64,000 nucleotides of DNA, taken from positions 248,001 to 312,000 of the forward strand of contig JBBELK010000636.1 in the NCBI GenBank assembly GCA_037783545.1. Reading direction: 5' to 3'. The position numbers and the translations under genes are program-made. Positions 1 through 10,720 of this stretch are shown one piece after another. Below the pieces are notes generated by a model, which made no database searches, was not told where the DNA came from, and was given only the letters and a program-made list of their open reading frames with translations. The stretch is from Henricia sp. BOLD:AAB3569 (Eukaryota > Echinodermata > Asteroidea > Spinulosida > Echinasteridae). Positions within the stretch are counted from its first letter, which is position 1; the number at the start of each line of letters is the position of its first letter.

Positions 1-119
1 AGAGGACAATGCTACATGTAATAAGTACACATCCACTGTGCTCAGGAACATGAAACATAACACTCAAATAGCAGATTGCACTAACCAGAGAGAATTAATG
101 GTGCAGTGAACTGCGCCCT

Positions 120-605
120 CTGCTGTTGCAGTGTTGCGGCCACGTAATGCCATGTAGCTGCCACCTAAGAGCCACGTGACACAAATGGGCCACGTGTGTG
201 TCCCTTAAGAGAGTCATGCAAAGTCACTAAAAATCCTGTAAAAAAGGGGTCACATGGTTCTGTCACCGGATCGCTCCTTATATGGCAATCACGTGGCGCT
301 ACTGGATTCCACGTGGCCATCACAGGGCCAATACGTGCACTACGTAGTGATTACATGGCTCTATGTGGCAATAGGGGGTCCCCCGTAGTAGCCGCGTAGT
401 GCCATGTAGTGCCACTCATTACGTGACCCTCACAGGGCTAGCCCCGTGGTTGTTAAGTATGTGCCACAGCAGTGGACAGGGCTGACTGGTACAATTTTGA
501 AAATCCCGTTCTACCTCGCAGAAGGTACCACGTAGACCCCGAAACTACAACGTAGATGCAGTAACTGCCATGGGATATCCACGTCCCACCTTGTATCACA
601 AAAAT
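120..605. repeat. Degenerate CACGTG/TACGTA-rich repeat, interrupted by a mobile element
   Basis: This stretch is packed with variants of CACGTG, TACGTA, GCCATGTAG and ACAGGGC (for example 174-205, 290-345 and 385-435), like a decayed short-unit repeat. Its last 70 bp plus 1010-1047 align with 1666-1775, where the same sequence is uninterrupted. There is no coding signal. Positions 1-119 show nothing recognisable. Confidence 0.55.
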
Positions 606-615
606 GGCCCTACGT

Positions 616-999
616 TAGGTGTTCATTGATAGTCCAGGGCGTGAGCTAACACGCCTGTTGCCTGTCTATGGCGCACTTCTCCAGCGTAAACAGCAACCTC
701 ACGTGGCACAAGTTTATGCAAATTACCTTCAGCGGTATGAACGATTTGTGTCAAGCGCAACGATCACCTTATCTTTTTCTTTATTACACTATGAGCAACT
801 AACAATGTAAATTGGGCACACACCATTGTTAATAACAATGGTTTGTGCCCAATTTCCATTGTTAGTTGCTCATAGTGTTATGCGCTCATACCGCTGAAGG
901 TAAATTGCATAAACGCGTGCCACGTGAGGTCGCTGTTTGCGCTGGAAGAGCGCGCCACCGGCGTGTACGTTTATTAGCTCACGCCCTGGACAATCGCTA
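616..999. mobile_element. Long-TIR non-autonomous element with 10-bp target duplication
   Basis: The 384-bp element has inverted arms: TCCAGGGCGTGAGCTAA near the left end is mirrored by TTAGCTCACGCCCTGGA at the right. The centre is a perfect hairpin around 817-862 (AATTGGGCACA and its complement). It is flanked by direct repeats GGCCCTACGT at 606-615 and 1000-1009. A paralogous uninterrupted site lies at about 1725-1740. The 9-11 bp duplication plus long termini are typical of Mutator-like elements. It encodes no protein. Confidence 0.75.
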
Positions 1000-1059
1000 G
1001 GCCCTACGTAGCCCTTACGAATAGGCTTAACGTGATAGTGTGACCCCCGGCATTAAGCA

Positions 1060-1599
1060 CTAATTCATAATGGCAACATGCTTTAAAGTCCCAGCACAGC
1101 ATTTACATTTACCAAAAAACCTGACTGCCTTAGTATCTAGAATATGTGTGATGATTGCAACATTTCTTATTTCTCCAGCAAACTACCTGGATAACTGGAA
1201 ATGCTTCCAAGAATTAAAAGGGGATGGAACTGCCGTCCCGATAGCGCCAGCAGGTTTCAATAGGGAACAGCAGCAACAACAACAGGTCCCTTCGACGCAA
1301 GAAGCTACATTTGACGGTCGATCAGCAAGGTACACCATCCACAATTTGTGAACATCATAAACAAAGAAAAACTCGCCCATGGCTCATTATGTTGGTCACT
1401 ACCATCCATACAGCATCGTCATGAGTATCATTATCATGCGGCAATCGAAGAAAAAAAGTCGTTTGCCTTTTTCGCTTCGTCGTGTGTGTGGGTAGTCCAG
1501 GTTTGACGGAGTGGTTTTCATTACCTTACGGCCGACTTCCAGGTTACGAAAATCTGGGGTTCACAATGTGTTTACGTGTGAAATGCCTGGGTCACAATA
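1060..1599. other. Interval without recognisable genes
   Basis: AT-leaning unique-looking sequence with a short run of CAG/CAA codon-like triplets near 1268-1285. Open frames on both strands are short and show no family resemblance. 1781-2121 is similar, with nothing supported. Confidence 0.5.
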
Positions 1600-1780
1600 T
1601 CACGTAAAGCCTAGCCATAAGGGACACGTGTAGCCAATTTTTTAGTTTGTTTTGACGGTGCTGTCACATAGATGCCGTAACTGTCATGGGATAGCCACGT
1701 CCCACCCCGTATCACAAAAATGCCCCTACGTGACCCTTACGGCTAGGTTATACGTGATAGTGTCACCCTGTCATAAGGTA
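1600..1780. repeat. Second copy of the CACGTG-rich repeat (unoccupied site)
   Basis: The word order GTAACTGTCATGGGATAG, CCACGTCCCAC, ATCACAAAAATG, CCCTACGTGACCCTTACG matches 560-605 joined to 1010-1047 without the 384-bp insertion. This serves as an empty-site reference for the element at 616-999. Confidence 0.6.
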
Positions 1781-2121
1781 GAATTTTTTGTTTTTGTTAC
1801 AATCGTTTTTTTGGAACTTAGCACAGACTCCGTCTCTTATGCATTATGTAGTACTAAAGAAGTTCACCCACAATGGCGAGCGAAAAATGTTATTCCTGAC
1901 AAAATTCATTTTTCCTTGATTAGTAGTAACAATACAAGTACAGAATTATGAGTCTTTTATTATGGAAGTGTTTGAAAACGATGTGTTTTGATGAAGCCCA
2001 TGTCACTGTCCAGCGAAACCAGTTTTGTGAAAATCTCGTCACGTGATAGCCTTGATTTACATCAAATGAGTTATGCACCCATGACGTCAAAGCGGGTAGA
2101 GCAAAATCCACTGGGTGACTT

Positions 2122-2436
2122 TGAGGGCTTGTAATGCTTCACGTATTCAAGTTGTTTGATTTTAAACACATGTTCTTCAAGCATCATTGAGGGAAGTGTA
2201 ATTCCTGAAAAAGTGATTGCAATGCCATTCTCAGTAAGTGTGTAGGGTCCCCAAAACCCTCGGTTTCGGACGTACTCAATGAGTACGTCCGAAACCGAGA
2301 TATTTTTGGATGTACCACGCATATTGAGAATGGCATTACGATAAGTTTTTCAGGAATTACACTTCCATCAATGATGCTTGAAAAACATGTGTTTAAAATC
2401 AAACAACTTGAATATGTAAAGCATTACAAGCCCTCA
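2122..2436. mobile_element. Palindromic MITE, family B, copy 1
   Basis: Both halves are inverted copies of each other: GAGGGCTTGTAATGCTTCAC at 2123 is mirrored by GCATTACAAGCCCTC at 2421-2435. The centre is a perfect hairpin, CTCGGTTTCGGACGTACTC with its complement, around 2260-2300. A second full copy lies at 52720-53052 and fragments at about 26205-26273 and 54260-54335. Confidence 0.8.
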
Positions 2437-2814
2437 GTCTCTGAAGTGTAAATTTGAATTTCTGGAATTGCCCCTAAGTTCTATCAATCTGTGCAGCGTC
2501 CCTGACGACAGAAAGTAGGAAACATTGAAAACATGAATATTTTACGGGATTTTCGTCCTTTATAACTCGGTTCTAAAAACTTACAAACTGAAGTAATCGT
2601 TACAAATTAGTTTTGAATATAATTAATAATCAGGATATATTAAAATCTTTTTTGTGAATCACGTCGTCATTGTGGGTGCACTTTAAATATGGGTAATTAA
2701 TTTCAGAAAATGTATGTGCTGCTTGGTGAAAACGGTCATCTTCTTAAGTTTCATTTAATCTTTGCTGTTGCTTTATGCTTACTAAAAACAGCAGACCACC
2801 ATATAAATTTGGTG
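2437..2814. other. Interval without recognisable genes
   Basis: AT-rich sequence. The short piece TCTGGAATTGCCCCTAAG recurs after the second family B copy (53080), so the repeat unit may extend beyond the palindrome. Nothing else is supported. Confidence 0.4.
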
Positions 2815-3000
2815 CATGATTACTAAGACAATTTTTGTTGTCCCACTTAAAGGTGCTTTTGACCACCCCATGTTTTCCCATGGGTGGTGGGATTTTGATA
2901 CCATATCATGTCATATTTTTCTTGTTACCATTTTGAAATTTCGCTCTCTCAATCCGTATAATTCCAGGGATATCGTAAAAAAATACACTCGCATTTAGTT
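2815..3000. repeat. Dispersed repeat family X, fragment
   Basis: The words GGGATTTTGATACCATATCATGTC, read in pieces, plus CATTTTGAAATTTCGC and ATATCGTAAAAAA recur at 6985-7130. They also occur in reverse orientation near 29930-30030 and 40150-40280. This is a multi-copy, non-coding repeat. 3001-3631 holds nothing recognisable. Confidence 0.6.
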
Positions 3001-3631
3001 TTGACAATATAGATAAAATTTGTAGCTCAATTTATTTTACAACAGTTTAAAAACAATATTTAAAAAAAATTGCTTTGTTTATCTTATGCTATTTGCCTTG
3101 TAATGCTTAACAATTATTTGGTTGTGCAGCAAGTTAAAACTAACTACGCCTCCCGGAAACAGAAAAGCCACATTTTGTTACTGTGAGGAAATCACTAAAG
3201 CAGAGCAGTCCTGAAGGCGATTTCATAGTGATTGGTTGATCAGTGCCCTGTTATCCACAAGTTCATTGCATTCAACAAACTTCTGTTCTAACAAGAATTG
3301 ATATTTTAAGAAAATTGCATTTCTTTTTGAAAGAGTGTACGGCTTTTATGCCCTTTGGTCTGCATAAAAATCTCCAGTTCCATTCTAATTGTCCATTACG
3401 TTGTTTATAATAAATAAAAACAATTACAGCAATAAAAGCAACATGTAACTGTTCTTGCATTGTTTTATTGGTTTACGAATGTTTACAAGAGAAGTCGGTA
3501 TGCTATTGTTAAAAATGCATTCATGATGCATAGACAACTAGCCTGTTATGTGTAACAATTACATAATAGTTGGCGCCCCGCAATATTCACTTTCAAATGG
3601 AGATGCAGTATAGAAAATCACATGCTATGCT

Positions 3632-3761
3632 GTTGTTGCTGCGTGGTGCACGCCATCGCCTAGCAATCAACAGTCTGCTTGCTTTATGTCATTCTCTCCT
3701 ACGGTGAACATGGTATTGATTCTGTACTTCACATCTGCTGCGTGCACCACATAGCAACAAC
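3632..3761. mobile_element. Short MITE, family C, uninterrupted copy
   Basis: The 130-bp element has termini GTTGTTGCTGCGTGGTGCAC and, mirrored, GTGCACCACATAGCAACAAC. A second copy at 25590-26091 is split by another element, so this copy shows the original junction. Confidence 0.75.
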
Positions 3762-3964
3762 AATTTAGTCTGGTCAAGTGGACACTAAGTGTGCACATGC
3801 AACGGGCAGTACGTCAGTACACCAGACTACTTATGCGAACACGCAAAAGGCCAGTTTTGAGTTGACCCAAACCATGTTACAACTGTGGAAATACAAATAT
3901 TGAGGACTGCTGCTAAAAATATATTCAGCAGTAGTTTTTAAACATTCTGGTATTCAAGATTTAA

Positions 3965-4240
3965 TTATACAATTTGTGGGTTGAAATCCATGGAGCATGT
4001 GCCCTGGCCTTGGGCAAGGCAATTTGCTATAAGTTGCCTCGGCACTGAACCGTACCTGCAAGGGTAGCAAAGCTTGGTTAGCCCACAAGTGCCTAACACT
4101 ACAGGCAGCCAGGGCTGCATACCCCCAAGGAATTGAAAAAGTTTAATGAAATGATCAAAATTGATCCCACTAAATGTTGGCGTGACGTAAAAACTTTTTA
4201 TCATAGCCTAATCATCACCATTAATCATCATCATTAAGAA
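3965..4240 (+). mobile_element. Degraded tRNA-derived SINE (probable)
   Basis: A B-box-like GTGGGTTGAAATCC at about 3975 is followed by CCTTGGGCAAGGCAA, a body motif shared with the other SINEs here (variants of GAGCAAGGCACTCAACC), and by an ATC-rich tail near 4205-4235. It is decayed and its ends are uncertain. Confidence 0.4.
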
Positions 4241-4354
4241 AGTATACCCAAAAAACAAAAAACAAGTTCAATCTGTACATGATAATTGTTTATACAAAGA
4301 ACAAGATATCAAGATACAAACTAAAAAGGCTGATACTAACTTCCAAAATAATGG

Positions 4355-4526
4355 CAATAGACTACTAAAGTGTGACGTCGTTAACATGGTTTTTGGGTCT
4401 AAACATTCGCTGGTAATCTGAAACGTCCATTGGTATAGCGCAGGGAAACAGTTCACTGGTTTTAGTGTAGACCCAAAAACCATGGCAACACACAAAGGGT
4501 GACGTTTTCACTTTAGTAGTCTATTG
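4355..4526. mobile_element. MITE, family D, copy 1
   Basis: The termini CAATAGACTACTAAAGTG and CACTTTAGTAGTCTATTG are perfect inverted repeats. The interior has ACAGTTCACTGGTTTT and GGCAACACACAAAGG, also present in the diverged copy at 50934-51100. It abuts and shares its last bases with the next element. Confidence 0.75.
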
Positions 4527-4696
4527 TAGCGATGCTTGTAGTATGGGCGCCGCCATTTTGTCCGAAAACTGCGGAAAATTGTTTGTGTACAACTTTTTTT
4601 GTGTTGCCACGAAGAAAGTGTACTCGTAAACTCATTCCTTGCCCAGTTTTCGGAAAAAAATGGCGGTACCCATAAACTACAGGGCAACGCTACAAT
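4523..4696. mobile_element. MITE, family E, adjoining family D
   Basis: Arms ATTGTAGCGATGC...CCGCCATTTTGTCCG and CGGAAAAAAATGGCGG...GCAACGCTACAAT form a long inverted repeat of about 174 bp. The left end overlaps the right end of the preceding MITE, which suggests one inserted at the terminus of the other. Confidence 0.7.
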
Positions 4697-4702
4697 TGCC
4701 AA

Positions 4703-5447
4703 TTTGTAACCGCTTTTCAGTGGGTTATATTTCTTTGTTGTTTTTTTTTATATTATTAAACTGATGTAGTTGTTTAGCCTGCTGAATATATATAGACTGC
4801 CGAAGTGAATACGTCATCTTTTGTTAGTTGCCTAGGCAATGCATAGTTCCGAGATTGCAAATTAACCCCGCCCCCCTTGGATATTGTTGCTACGCCTCAC
4901 ACGCTATCATCAAACCAATGCACAAACCAATGGGACTTTCAACGGAAAGCACAGATTCATTGGAGAATACTCAAAGTTATTCATGTTTCTGGGTCGACAG
5001 TTACCGTAGCACACACTGAGTAAAAGGCCAGTGATACAGAGATGTCATATATTCATAACAATTCGCTTTCTTACCTTTGAACAGCGAATCTCCCGGCCCT
5101 GGAAACCAAAAATTCACCCGGAACCCCGCATAGGCCGTACACAACGTATCGGCAAAATATCGCGTGATATTTGACATGTGCGCGATGACGCGCGCTGTGA
5201 TCTGCGCGCTGTCTGTGCGCTCTGTTGTGATTGGTTGATAGGTTCGGTTGATTGACAGGTCGGAACTGTGTATTGGCTCTAAACTAAAAATCACTGAACC
5301 GTATCCCTGTGCTTTTGCAATGGTACTTTTTCCGACGGCCATGATGTTTAGAGCCAATTACCACGGCAAACATGTCACACTTCGGCTGTCTATTCTCTTA
5401 ATGAGAAACGTAATCGGCTGCAAAACATGTGTTGGTCACACACGCTA
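4703..5447. other. Interval without recognisable genes
   Basis: A mix of AT-rich sequence and a GC-richer patch (5090-5230, many CGCG words). The 118-residue open frame on the - strand and the 108-residue frame on the + strand show no family features and were not accepted. Confidence 0.4.
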
Positions 5448-5456
5448 CTACTTGAG

Positions 5457-5831
5457 TTCGCTCGTACCCAGCGCCCTTGCATACAGGGCGCTGGGACAGG
5501 CTAATTTGTTTGCGCCCTCATTGGTCAATTATTTTACGACACGTGACCACGAGGTCACGTCCTTTTTCTTGTAAACGGACGTAAGAACATTTTCCAGCAG
5601 ACACGGCTTGTCTCGCACGCAGTACAGTCATTTTATTCGGGAATTTGATTTTTGCACTGGATATATAACCGTTAACATACTATTTATTAACTATTCGTCT
5701 GGCAGCAAGCAACCCACAATGCTCCGCGCGTCTGTATATGTGACCTTTGCGTCACGCGTTTCCTTCACAGAAATCTGTGAAGGCACATCAGCCTGTACCA
5801 GCGCCCTGTAAGGGCGCTGGGTACGAGCGAA
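5457..5831. mobile_element. Long-TIR element, family F, copy A, 9-bp target duplication
   Basis: The 375-bp element starts TTCGCTCGTACCCAGCGCCC and ends in its complement GGGCGCTGGGTACGAGCGAA. Perfect direct repeats CTACTTGAG lie at 5448-5456 and 5832-5840. The interior shares CATTTTATTCG, TTTGCACTGGATATA and GGCAGCAAGCAACCCACAAT with copy B at 25716-26077. The duplication length points to a Mutator-like element. It encodes no protein. Confidence 0.85.
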
Positions 5832-5840
5832 CTACTTGAG

Positions 5841-6640
5841 GAGTTTGAAGCAAGAAATTCATCAGCCCGCAGCCTGAATTGGGTAATCTTTATTATATTA
5901 TATTCATTGATTTAGTATATAGTAACACGTGCGTGCTCTTTTAATTGCAACAAAGCGGACATTTTTTTTATTATTATTATTAAAGCTACATGTACATTCT
6001 GCCCCGACATTCCTTTTTTGTACCTTAAATTCATTTTTTTGAATTTGTTACACGGTAGTTGTTAAATATAAAATGGGTATAAATGTATCTGAAAATGTTT
6101 AATAACAATAAATATGACACATGACTTCATGGCAGCCTTGTCTATACGCAATTCATACTTCAAATAATAATCAACTAGAAGTTGGTCTTCAAAGCTTACA
6201 CCGCTTGTACTACCAGTTACGTGCACTACGTAAACAAATTGCACATGGGACAAATGTTGGAAAACATTTGTCATACGAATATCCCGACTGAAGTGAGACC
6301 ATCAATGTGTTTCGGTGACGAAAATTTGGCCTGCCCAAACTTCTAAGAGTAGCTTGGTCAATCGCAGCTGAAGAAACAAATTGAAAGAAATACTTCTGCG
6401 AATCATTCAATTTCACTTTGGGCTATCTTTTCACATTTTGCATCTATTTTGGGAGTGCTTTTGTATTCAAATCCAGGCAGAATGTACAAGTCCTCGATTT
6501 TCCACTGCTCAAATTTGACATGCAAATTATTTGCTTTGCCGTCCATGCTATGTAACTAATGTTTTCTTCGTTTCATTTTCTCTGCATGCTATTTTTTTCA
6601 AAGTCTGTAATCCCGTTTTACTCCCAATTATCCTACTCCT
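5841..6640. other. Interval without recognisable genes
   Basis: AT-rich sequence with short ATT runs near 5970. Overlapping short open frames on the - strand (6062-6416) lack any motif. Nothing is supported. Confidence 0.45.
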
Positions 6641-6662
6641 ATAGGTCCTCCATCCCCGGTGT

Positions 6663-6748
6663 CACTGCTGGACCGGTCGCGGCCTTCACTGCTGGACCGG
6701 TTGCGGCCTTCACTGCTGGACCGGTTGCGACCTTCACTGCTGGACCGG
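6663..6748. repeat. 24-bp minisatellite, 3.6 copies, in a GC-rich islet
   Basis: The unit CACTGCTGGACCGG(T)CGCGGCCTT starts at 6663, 6687, 6711 and 6735. The surrounding 6640-6895 is GC-rich and open in two + frames; one repeats the peptide SLLDRLRP, the other TAGPVAAF. An AG follows a pyrimidine-rich tract at 6643, so a small exon is conceivable but not shown. Confidence 0.75.
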
Positions 6749-6984
6749 AAGTGCCAGGCAAAGTCCACCGGAGGCAGACGGCGCCGTCTCCGCGTACCTA
6801 CAACGGTTTCGAGTTGCTCAGCACCAGCCCGCTGGGGGTGCGGCCCGGCAACATCTACGGGGGAACGCCTTGAGACCCGGGCTCGAGACCGATGAATTGG
6901 TCCGATGTTATGTGTACATTTCACTCGCTATCATTTGAGAACCTGAAAATATGTGGCTATTAACAATTTAAAGAAGCTTGACCA

Positions 6985-7175
6985 GATCACTTTTTTGACC
7001 CCCACTTTATCATGGGTGATGAGATTTTGATATTATATCATGTGTCATATTTTTCTCATTATCATTCTGAAATTTCGCGCTCTTATTCCGTATATTCTCA
7101 AAGTTATCGTCAAAAAACCGCCAACTGAATGTTGTTCCACACCAATAGTGTTTTGGGAGGTATTTTACATGATTG
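6985..7175. repeat. Family X repeat, left part of a copy interrupted by the GC-rich element
   Basis: It carries GAGATTTTGATATTATATCA, CTGAAATTTCGCGCTC and GGGAGGTATTTTACATGATT. The continuation resumes after 8142 with AGGTTAGAACGAAATAC. The reverse-complement copy near 39940-40010 runs across the junction without interruption. Confidence 0.7.
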
Positions 7176-7178
7176 TTA

Positions 7179-8139
7179 TGCTACGTTTACACCATGTCCC
7201 CGGCAGTCCCGGCGCCCCGGTTTGGCCAAAACGTAGCGTGCCGTGGAACTTTTGTCGTCTTTTTATTACTTTGGCTCGACTCGGCCCTAGTTGGGCCGGT
7301 GTGTTGCGTTCTACCACGGTGCGTTACGTCCCGGTACGTAAAGCGTGGCGCGCCGTGCCGGTTCCGGGCCGCGAGGCGGACGGCGCGCTACGTTTTAAGC
7401 GCCGTTCCACTACGGATGGGTCCACGTCCCAGGCCGGCCTGCTAAGTTCTGATGCGGTGCCTCACGTCCGTCCCGTTCGTGTCACGTTTGTTGTCCCGGC
7501 CCAATACGTTCCCGACGGTGTGCGAGGGTCTGCTGCGGCGCCCTGCTACTGAACGTGGCAGCTGTCACGTTTCACGCCCCGGTGGTCACCCGGTGGTCTC
7601 CCGGTGAGTCCCGGTTGGTATAAATAGTGCGCTCCACACCTTCATTTTCACTTCGTCCTGGAGCGCGACGCAGTGAGGCGTAACTGGCCGTGAGCAACAA
7701 CCGTCACACACCTTGGCGCACCGCAGTTTACCAGGCCGCATTCACACCATGCTGTGGCCGCTACCGTGTCGGGCCCTGGCAGACCGTGGGGTGCCGGACT
7801 TCCAAACGTGGCGGAGCGCGAGGCACCGGCCGCGATCAGAGTTCCCCGGCACCCCAAGGTGCCACACCCCGGTGAGTCAAGGCACACTGCGGTACGTCAC
7901 GCCCTGTGACGGAAGCCCCGTCCCACTGCGGCCCAGGGCGATTCTTATTAGTGCCGGGACTGCCGGGGCAAACATTTTGACAGAGCTGCTCACCGGCCGG
8001 TGGCAAGGGTGAGCTACGGTCATTCACGTTTCGCCACCCCGGTCCCCTACGCTCCCCGACGTCCATCCCGGTGCCTCCCCGGTGCTCCTATCCTCTACCG
8101 GGGCGCCGGGACTGCCGGGGACATGGTGTAAACGTAGCA
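7179..8139. mobile_element. GC-rich 961-bp DNA element with TTA target duplication (Harbinger-like)
   Basis: The termini TGCTACGTTTACACCATGTC and CCGGCAGTCCCGGCGCCCCGG at the left are mirrored at 8098-8139. TTA flanks both ends (7176-7178 and 8140-8142), and a paralogous empty site near 39990 reads straight through. A 3-bp TTA duplication is typical of PIF/Harbinger elements. The interior is strikingly GC-rich with many CCCCGGT and TACGT words and one TATAAATAG at about 7620. Its open frames show no transposase motifs, so it appears non-autonomous. Confidence 0.8.
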
Positions 8140-8230
8140 TTAGGTTAGAACGAAATACATTTTCTGGAAAAATCTGAACAAACTCCCTTAATATGATAAC
8201 TGCAGACTGAAGTATATAAGAAACTGAAAT

Positions 8231-8992
8231 GGGCAATTCCATGATTAGTTACGTTACATTTTTAGGTACCTATACAGTGTGTTTGGCCGCTATATGAAGA
8301 TGCATAATGTTTTTTTTCTTTTCATTTTGATGGTGTCAATACATCTAAAATCACGAGACACATTGTACTATAACTTTAACTTTCGTTAGTTACGTTACAT
8401 GAAAAGGACATGAAAAAAATTACAAGTCTTTGCCCCAAAAGTTTCCTTAAACTGGGTTCATCTGAAACAAAGTGCGCTGTGGCAATCATATCGTTGCTGG
8501 TGTCATTGCAAATTATTTGATATGACTTGTATAACAATAACTCGTTTCAATTGTAACTACAACAACAGAAACATGGTTATTTACGTTTAATACGGTTAGT
8601 TACGTTACACTTTGTCCATCCATGTACAAATTGTGCCTCACGGTCCTGTTGTGCTTACATTTAGTGTGCATGTATATAGGTCTCCATTGCTTTCCAAACA
8701 AAGTCAAGAACATTCTGTTTAGTCCAATTTAGGATAGGTATACCATCTTCTATACATTTTCAAGCAAGATATTAACACTCTATGCTGAAATGTAGTATGT
8801 AAAGACTTGCGATGCGATTGCTCAAATCCATCGCAACTCGTCGAACACTTCATAAGTTTACGAAGGGTTCTAACAGTTGCATTTAACAATTAACACTTGC
8901 TGCGACAGGTACACGTTACATGAAAAGCTAGAAAGTGACAATTTTAACATCTAGGGTCATCCGGTCATGTCCACTAATTCATGGAATTGCCC
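8231..8992. mobile_element. 762-bp DNA element, family G, with repeated TTAGTTACGTTACA word
   Basis: The termini GGGCAATTCCATGA and TCATGGAATTGCCC are perfect inverted repeats. The 14-mer TTAGTTACGTTACA occurs at 8245, 8386 and 8596. AAAT flanks both sides. It is AT-rich with no coding potential. Confidence 0.7.
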
Positions 8993-9013
8993 AAATGGTT
9001 TTAGGTGTATACT

Positions 9014-9156
9014 ATTAAAGGCAGAGGCTCTTCAGTGCGCGCGTGAGGCCAAATTCATCCCACGAAATACGCAGCTCCATAGCAAAGGCATGCAGCTGCG
9101 TATTTCGTGGCACGAATTTGGCCTCACGCTCGCATTGACGAGCCTCTGCCTTTAAT
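9014..9156. mobile_element. Palindromic MITE, family H, copy 1
   Basis: ATTAAAGGCAGAGGCTC at the left is mirrored by GAGCCTCTGCCTTTAAT at the right. Further in, GAGGCCAAATTC and ACGAAATACGCAGCT have their complements. The 143-bp foldback may sit at a TA. A truncated copy is at 55292-55388. Confidence 0.8.
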
Positions 9157-9159
9157 AAA

Positions 9160-9555
9160 AATTCTTCCTGGTTCCCGAAAGGCCCAAAAATTTGCTTAAA
9201 CAATAGTGAGTTGACCAAAAAAAATTACTCAAAGTGTCGATAGCAACAGCAACAAACACGACGAGTCTATTTCTGTCGAAGACTGTACTTTTTGTAAGAA
9301 ATTAGGCCTAACAACTTAAGATTTTTTCAAATGTGTGTGCGCGCCCACTTTTTTCAACTATATATGCATGGATTTTGAGGGTTTTCTGAAGCATTGCTGT
9401 ATCTATACATGTGACCCGCCCTGGAAAAAGGCTAGGTCACGTTTTCGCGACCATAAGGATCCATGCTCATTAAAATACAAATTTAATGTAATGGTGGACA
9501 CTTGTATGGCGCACCCTAGGTTATACTCATAGCGCTGTTGCCATTAACATTATCG
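9160..9555. other. Interval without recognisable genes
   Basis: AT-rich sequence. The piece TACAAATTTAATGTAATGGT near 9476 loosely resembles TACAAATTTAATGCAATGTT near 29716, perhaps fragments of one repeat. No coding region is supported. Confidence 0.4.
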
Positions 9556-9706
9556 CTGCAATCAGGAAATTAGGCTTGGGTTGACGAGGCAATTGAGATT
9601 AAGTGTCTTGCCCACGAACACAAACACGTTGGCAAAAGTGGGGCTCGAACCCATATTCCTTCGATCACGAGCACGGCTGAATACACTAGACCACACGTGC
9701 TCTCAT
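9556..9706 (-). mobile_element. tRNA-derived SINE
   Basis: Read on the - strand: TGTGGTCTAGTG (A-box region), then GGGTTCGAGCC (B box), then GTGGGCAAGACACTTAA, the SINE body motif. It is not a functional tRNA gene because the acceptor stem does not close. 9707-10227 holds nothing recognisable apart from AT-rich sequence. Confidence 0.6.
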
Positions 9707-10227
9707 AGATTTTACTTGTTATTAACACAATGAAAATTCCTGAAATGAAACACAATGAAAATTCCTGGAATGTCCGTGCTTATACAGCTTTTTCCAGAGC
9801 GGGTCATTATGTAGCTGAAATTTCTGCAGACTATATTTTTTATTAGATATGTTATGCCCTTATTCATTTTTTCACAGGGGGAGGTGGACACGATGTGTGG
9901 GACACGTGTATTTGTACATCTCATTCTGACACCTCCTATATTATACGAAAACATCAAAAGGAACATTTGGAGCTTACTGGTGAATACCGTGCAACCTCAG
10001 CACACACACAAAATACTACATGTATTTGCAAATAGACGAAACGCACGTATATGTTGAACAAAAATTAAAGTTTTAAGAAAAACAACAGCACGATCTGGCA
10101 CAATAAGAAATAATGTACACATACAAAAAATACGTGACTCTGAATATAGCCTACGTGACGCAAAGACCTAAAATGCAAAAAAAGGGGGAAATTTCCTTCC
10201 GGTACTGGATGGAAATCTAATTTAATG

Positions 10228-10720
10228 TTAAAGATAGTATACATGATTGATTGGTAAACTGTTACAAATAGTTTTATCCCCCTGTGTGATTGAAGATATG
10301 CATGATTAAAACCAACCTGAGCAAAAACCAGCTCCGTACTTTGTCTAACTTTTGAGAAAACAGTCAAAAAAGGGTTTCCAGTCATTTCGCCCCAAAACTA
10401 CTTCGCCCTGAACCATTTCGCCCTGAACCACGGCCTGTGCACGAAGTGGTTTTGGGACGAAGGAGCATTTGGGCGATGTAGTGTTTGGACAAAGTGATTT
10501 GGGGCGAAATGGCACTCGGGCGAAGTGGTTTGGGGCGAATTTAATTTTCGTCTCATGAGACGAAAACTAATTGTTTTACTCATTTCTCAAAGACTATACA
10601 GCACTTCAGACAACCATTTCAGGGGAAGTTTTCCACGGTCATCTATATTGTGTAAGTTAGGCGTAAATCTGTGAACATTTCTGATTTTCGAGATACCAAT
10701 CATGTATACAATGCCTTTAA
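10228..10720. mobile_element. MITE, family I, copy 1, with inverted TTCGCCC arrays
   Basis: The ends TTAAAGATAGTATACATGAT and, mirrored, AATCATGTATACAATGCCTTTAA define a 493-bp element. The interior has TTCGCCC repeated in one direction (10386-10425) and GGGCGAA variants in the other (10470-10540), with a central TTCGTCTCATGAGACGAA palindrome. A copy is at 40783-41273. Confidence 0.8.

Noticed and set aside
7040-7552. 170-codon open frame on the + strand
   Set aside because: It straddles the terminus of the GC-rich element and the host repeat, so it joins unrelated sequences; the GC-rich composition removes stops.
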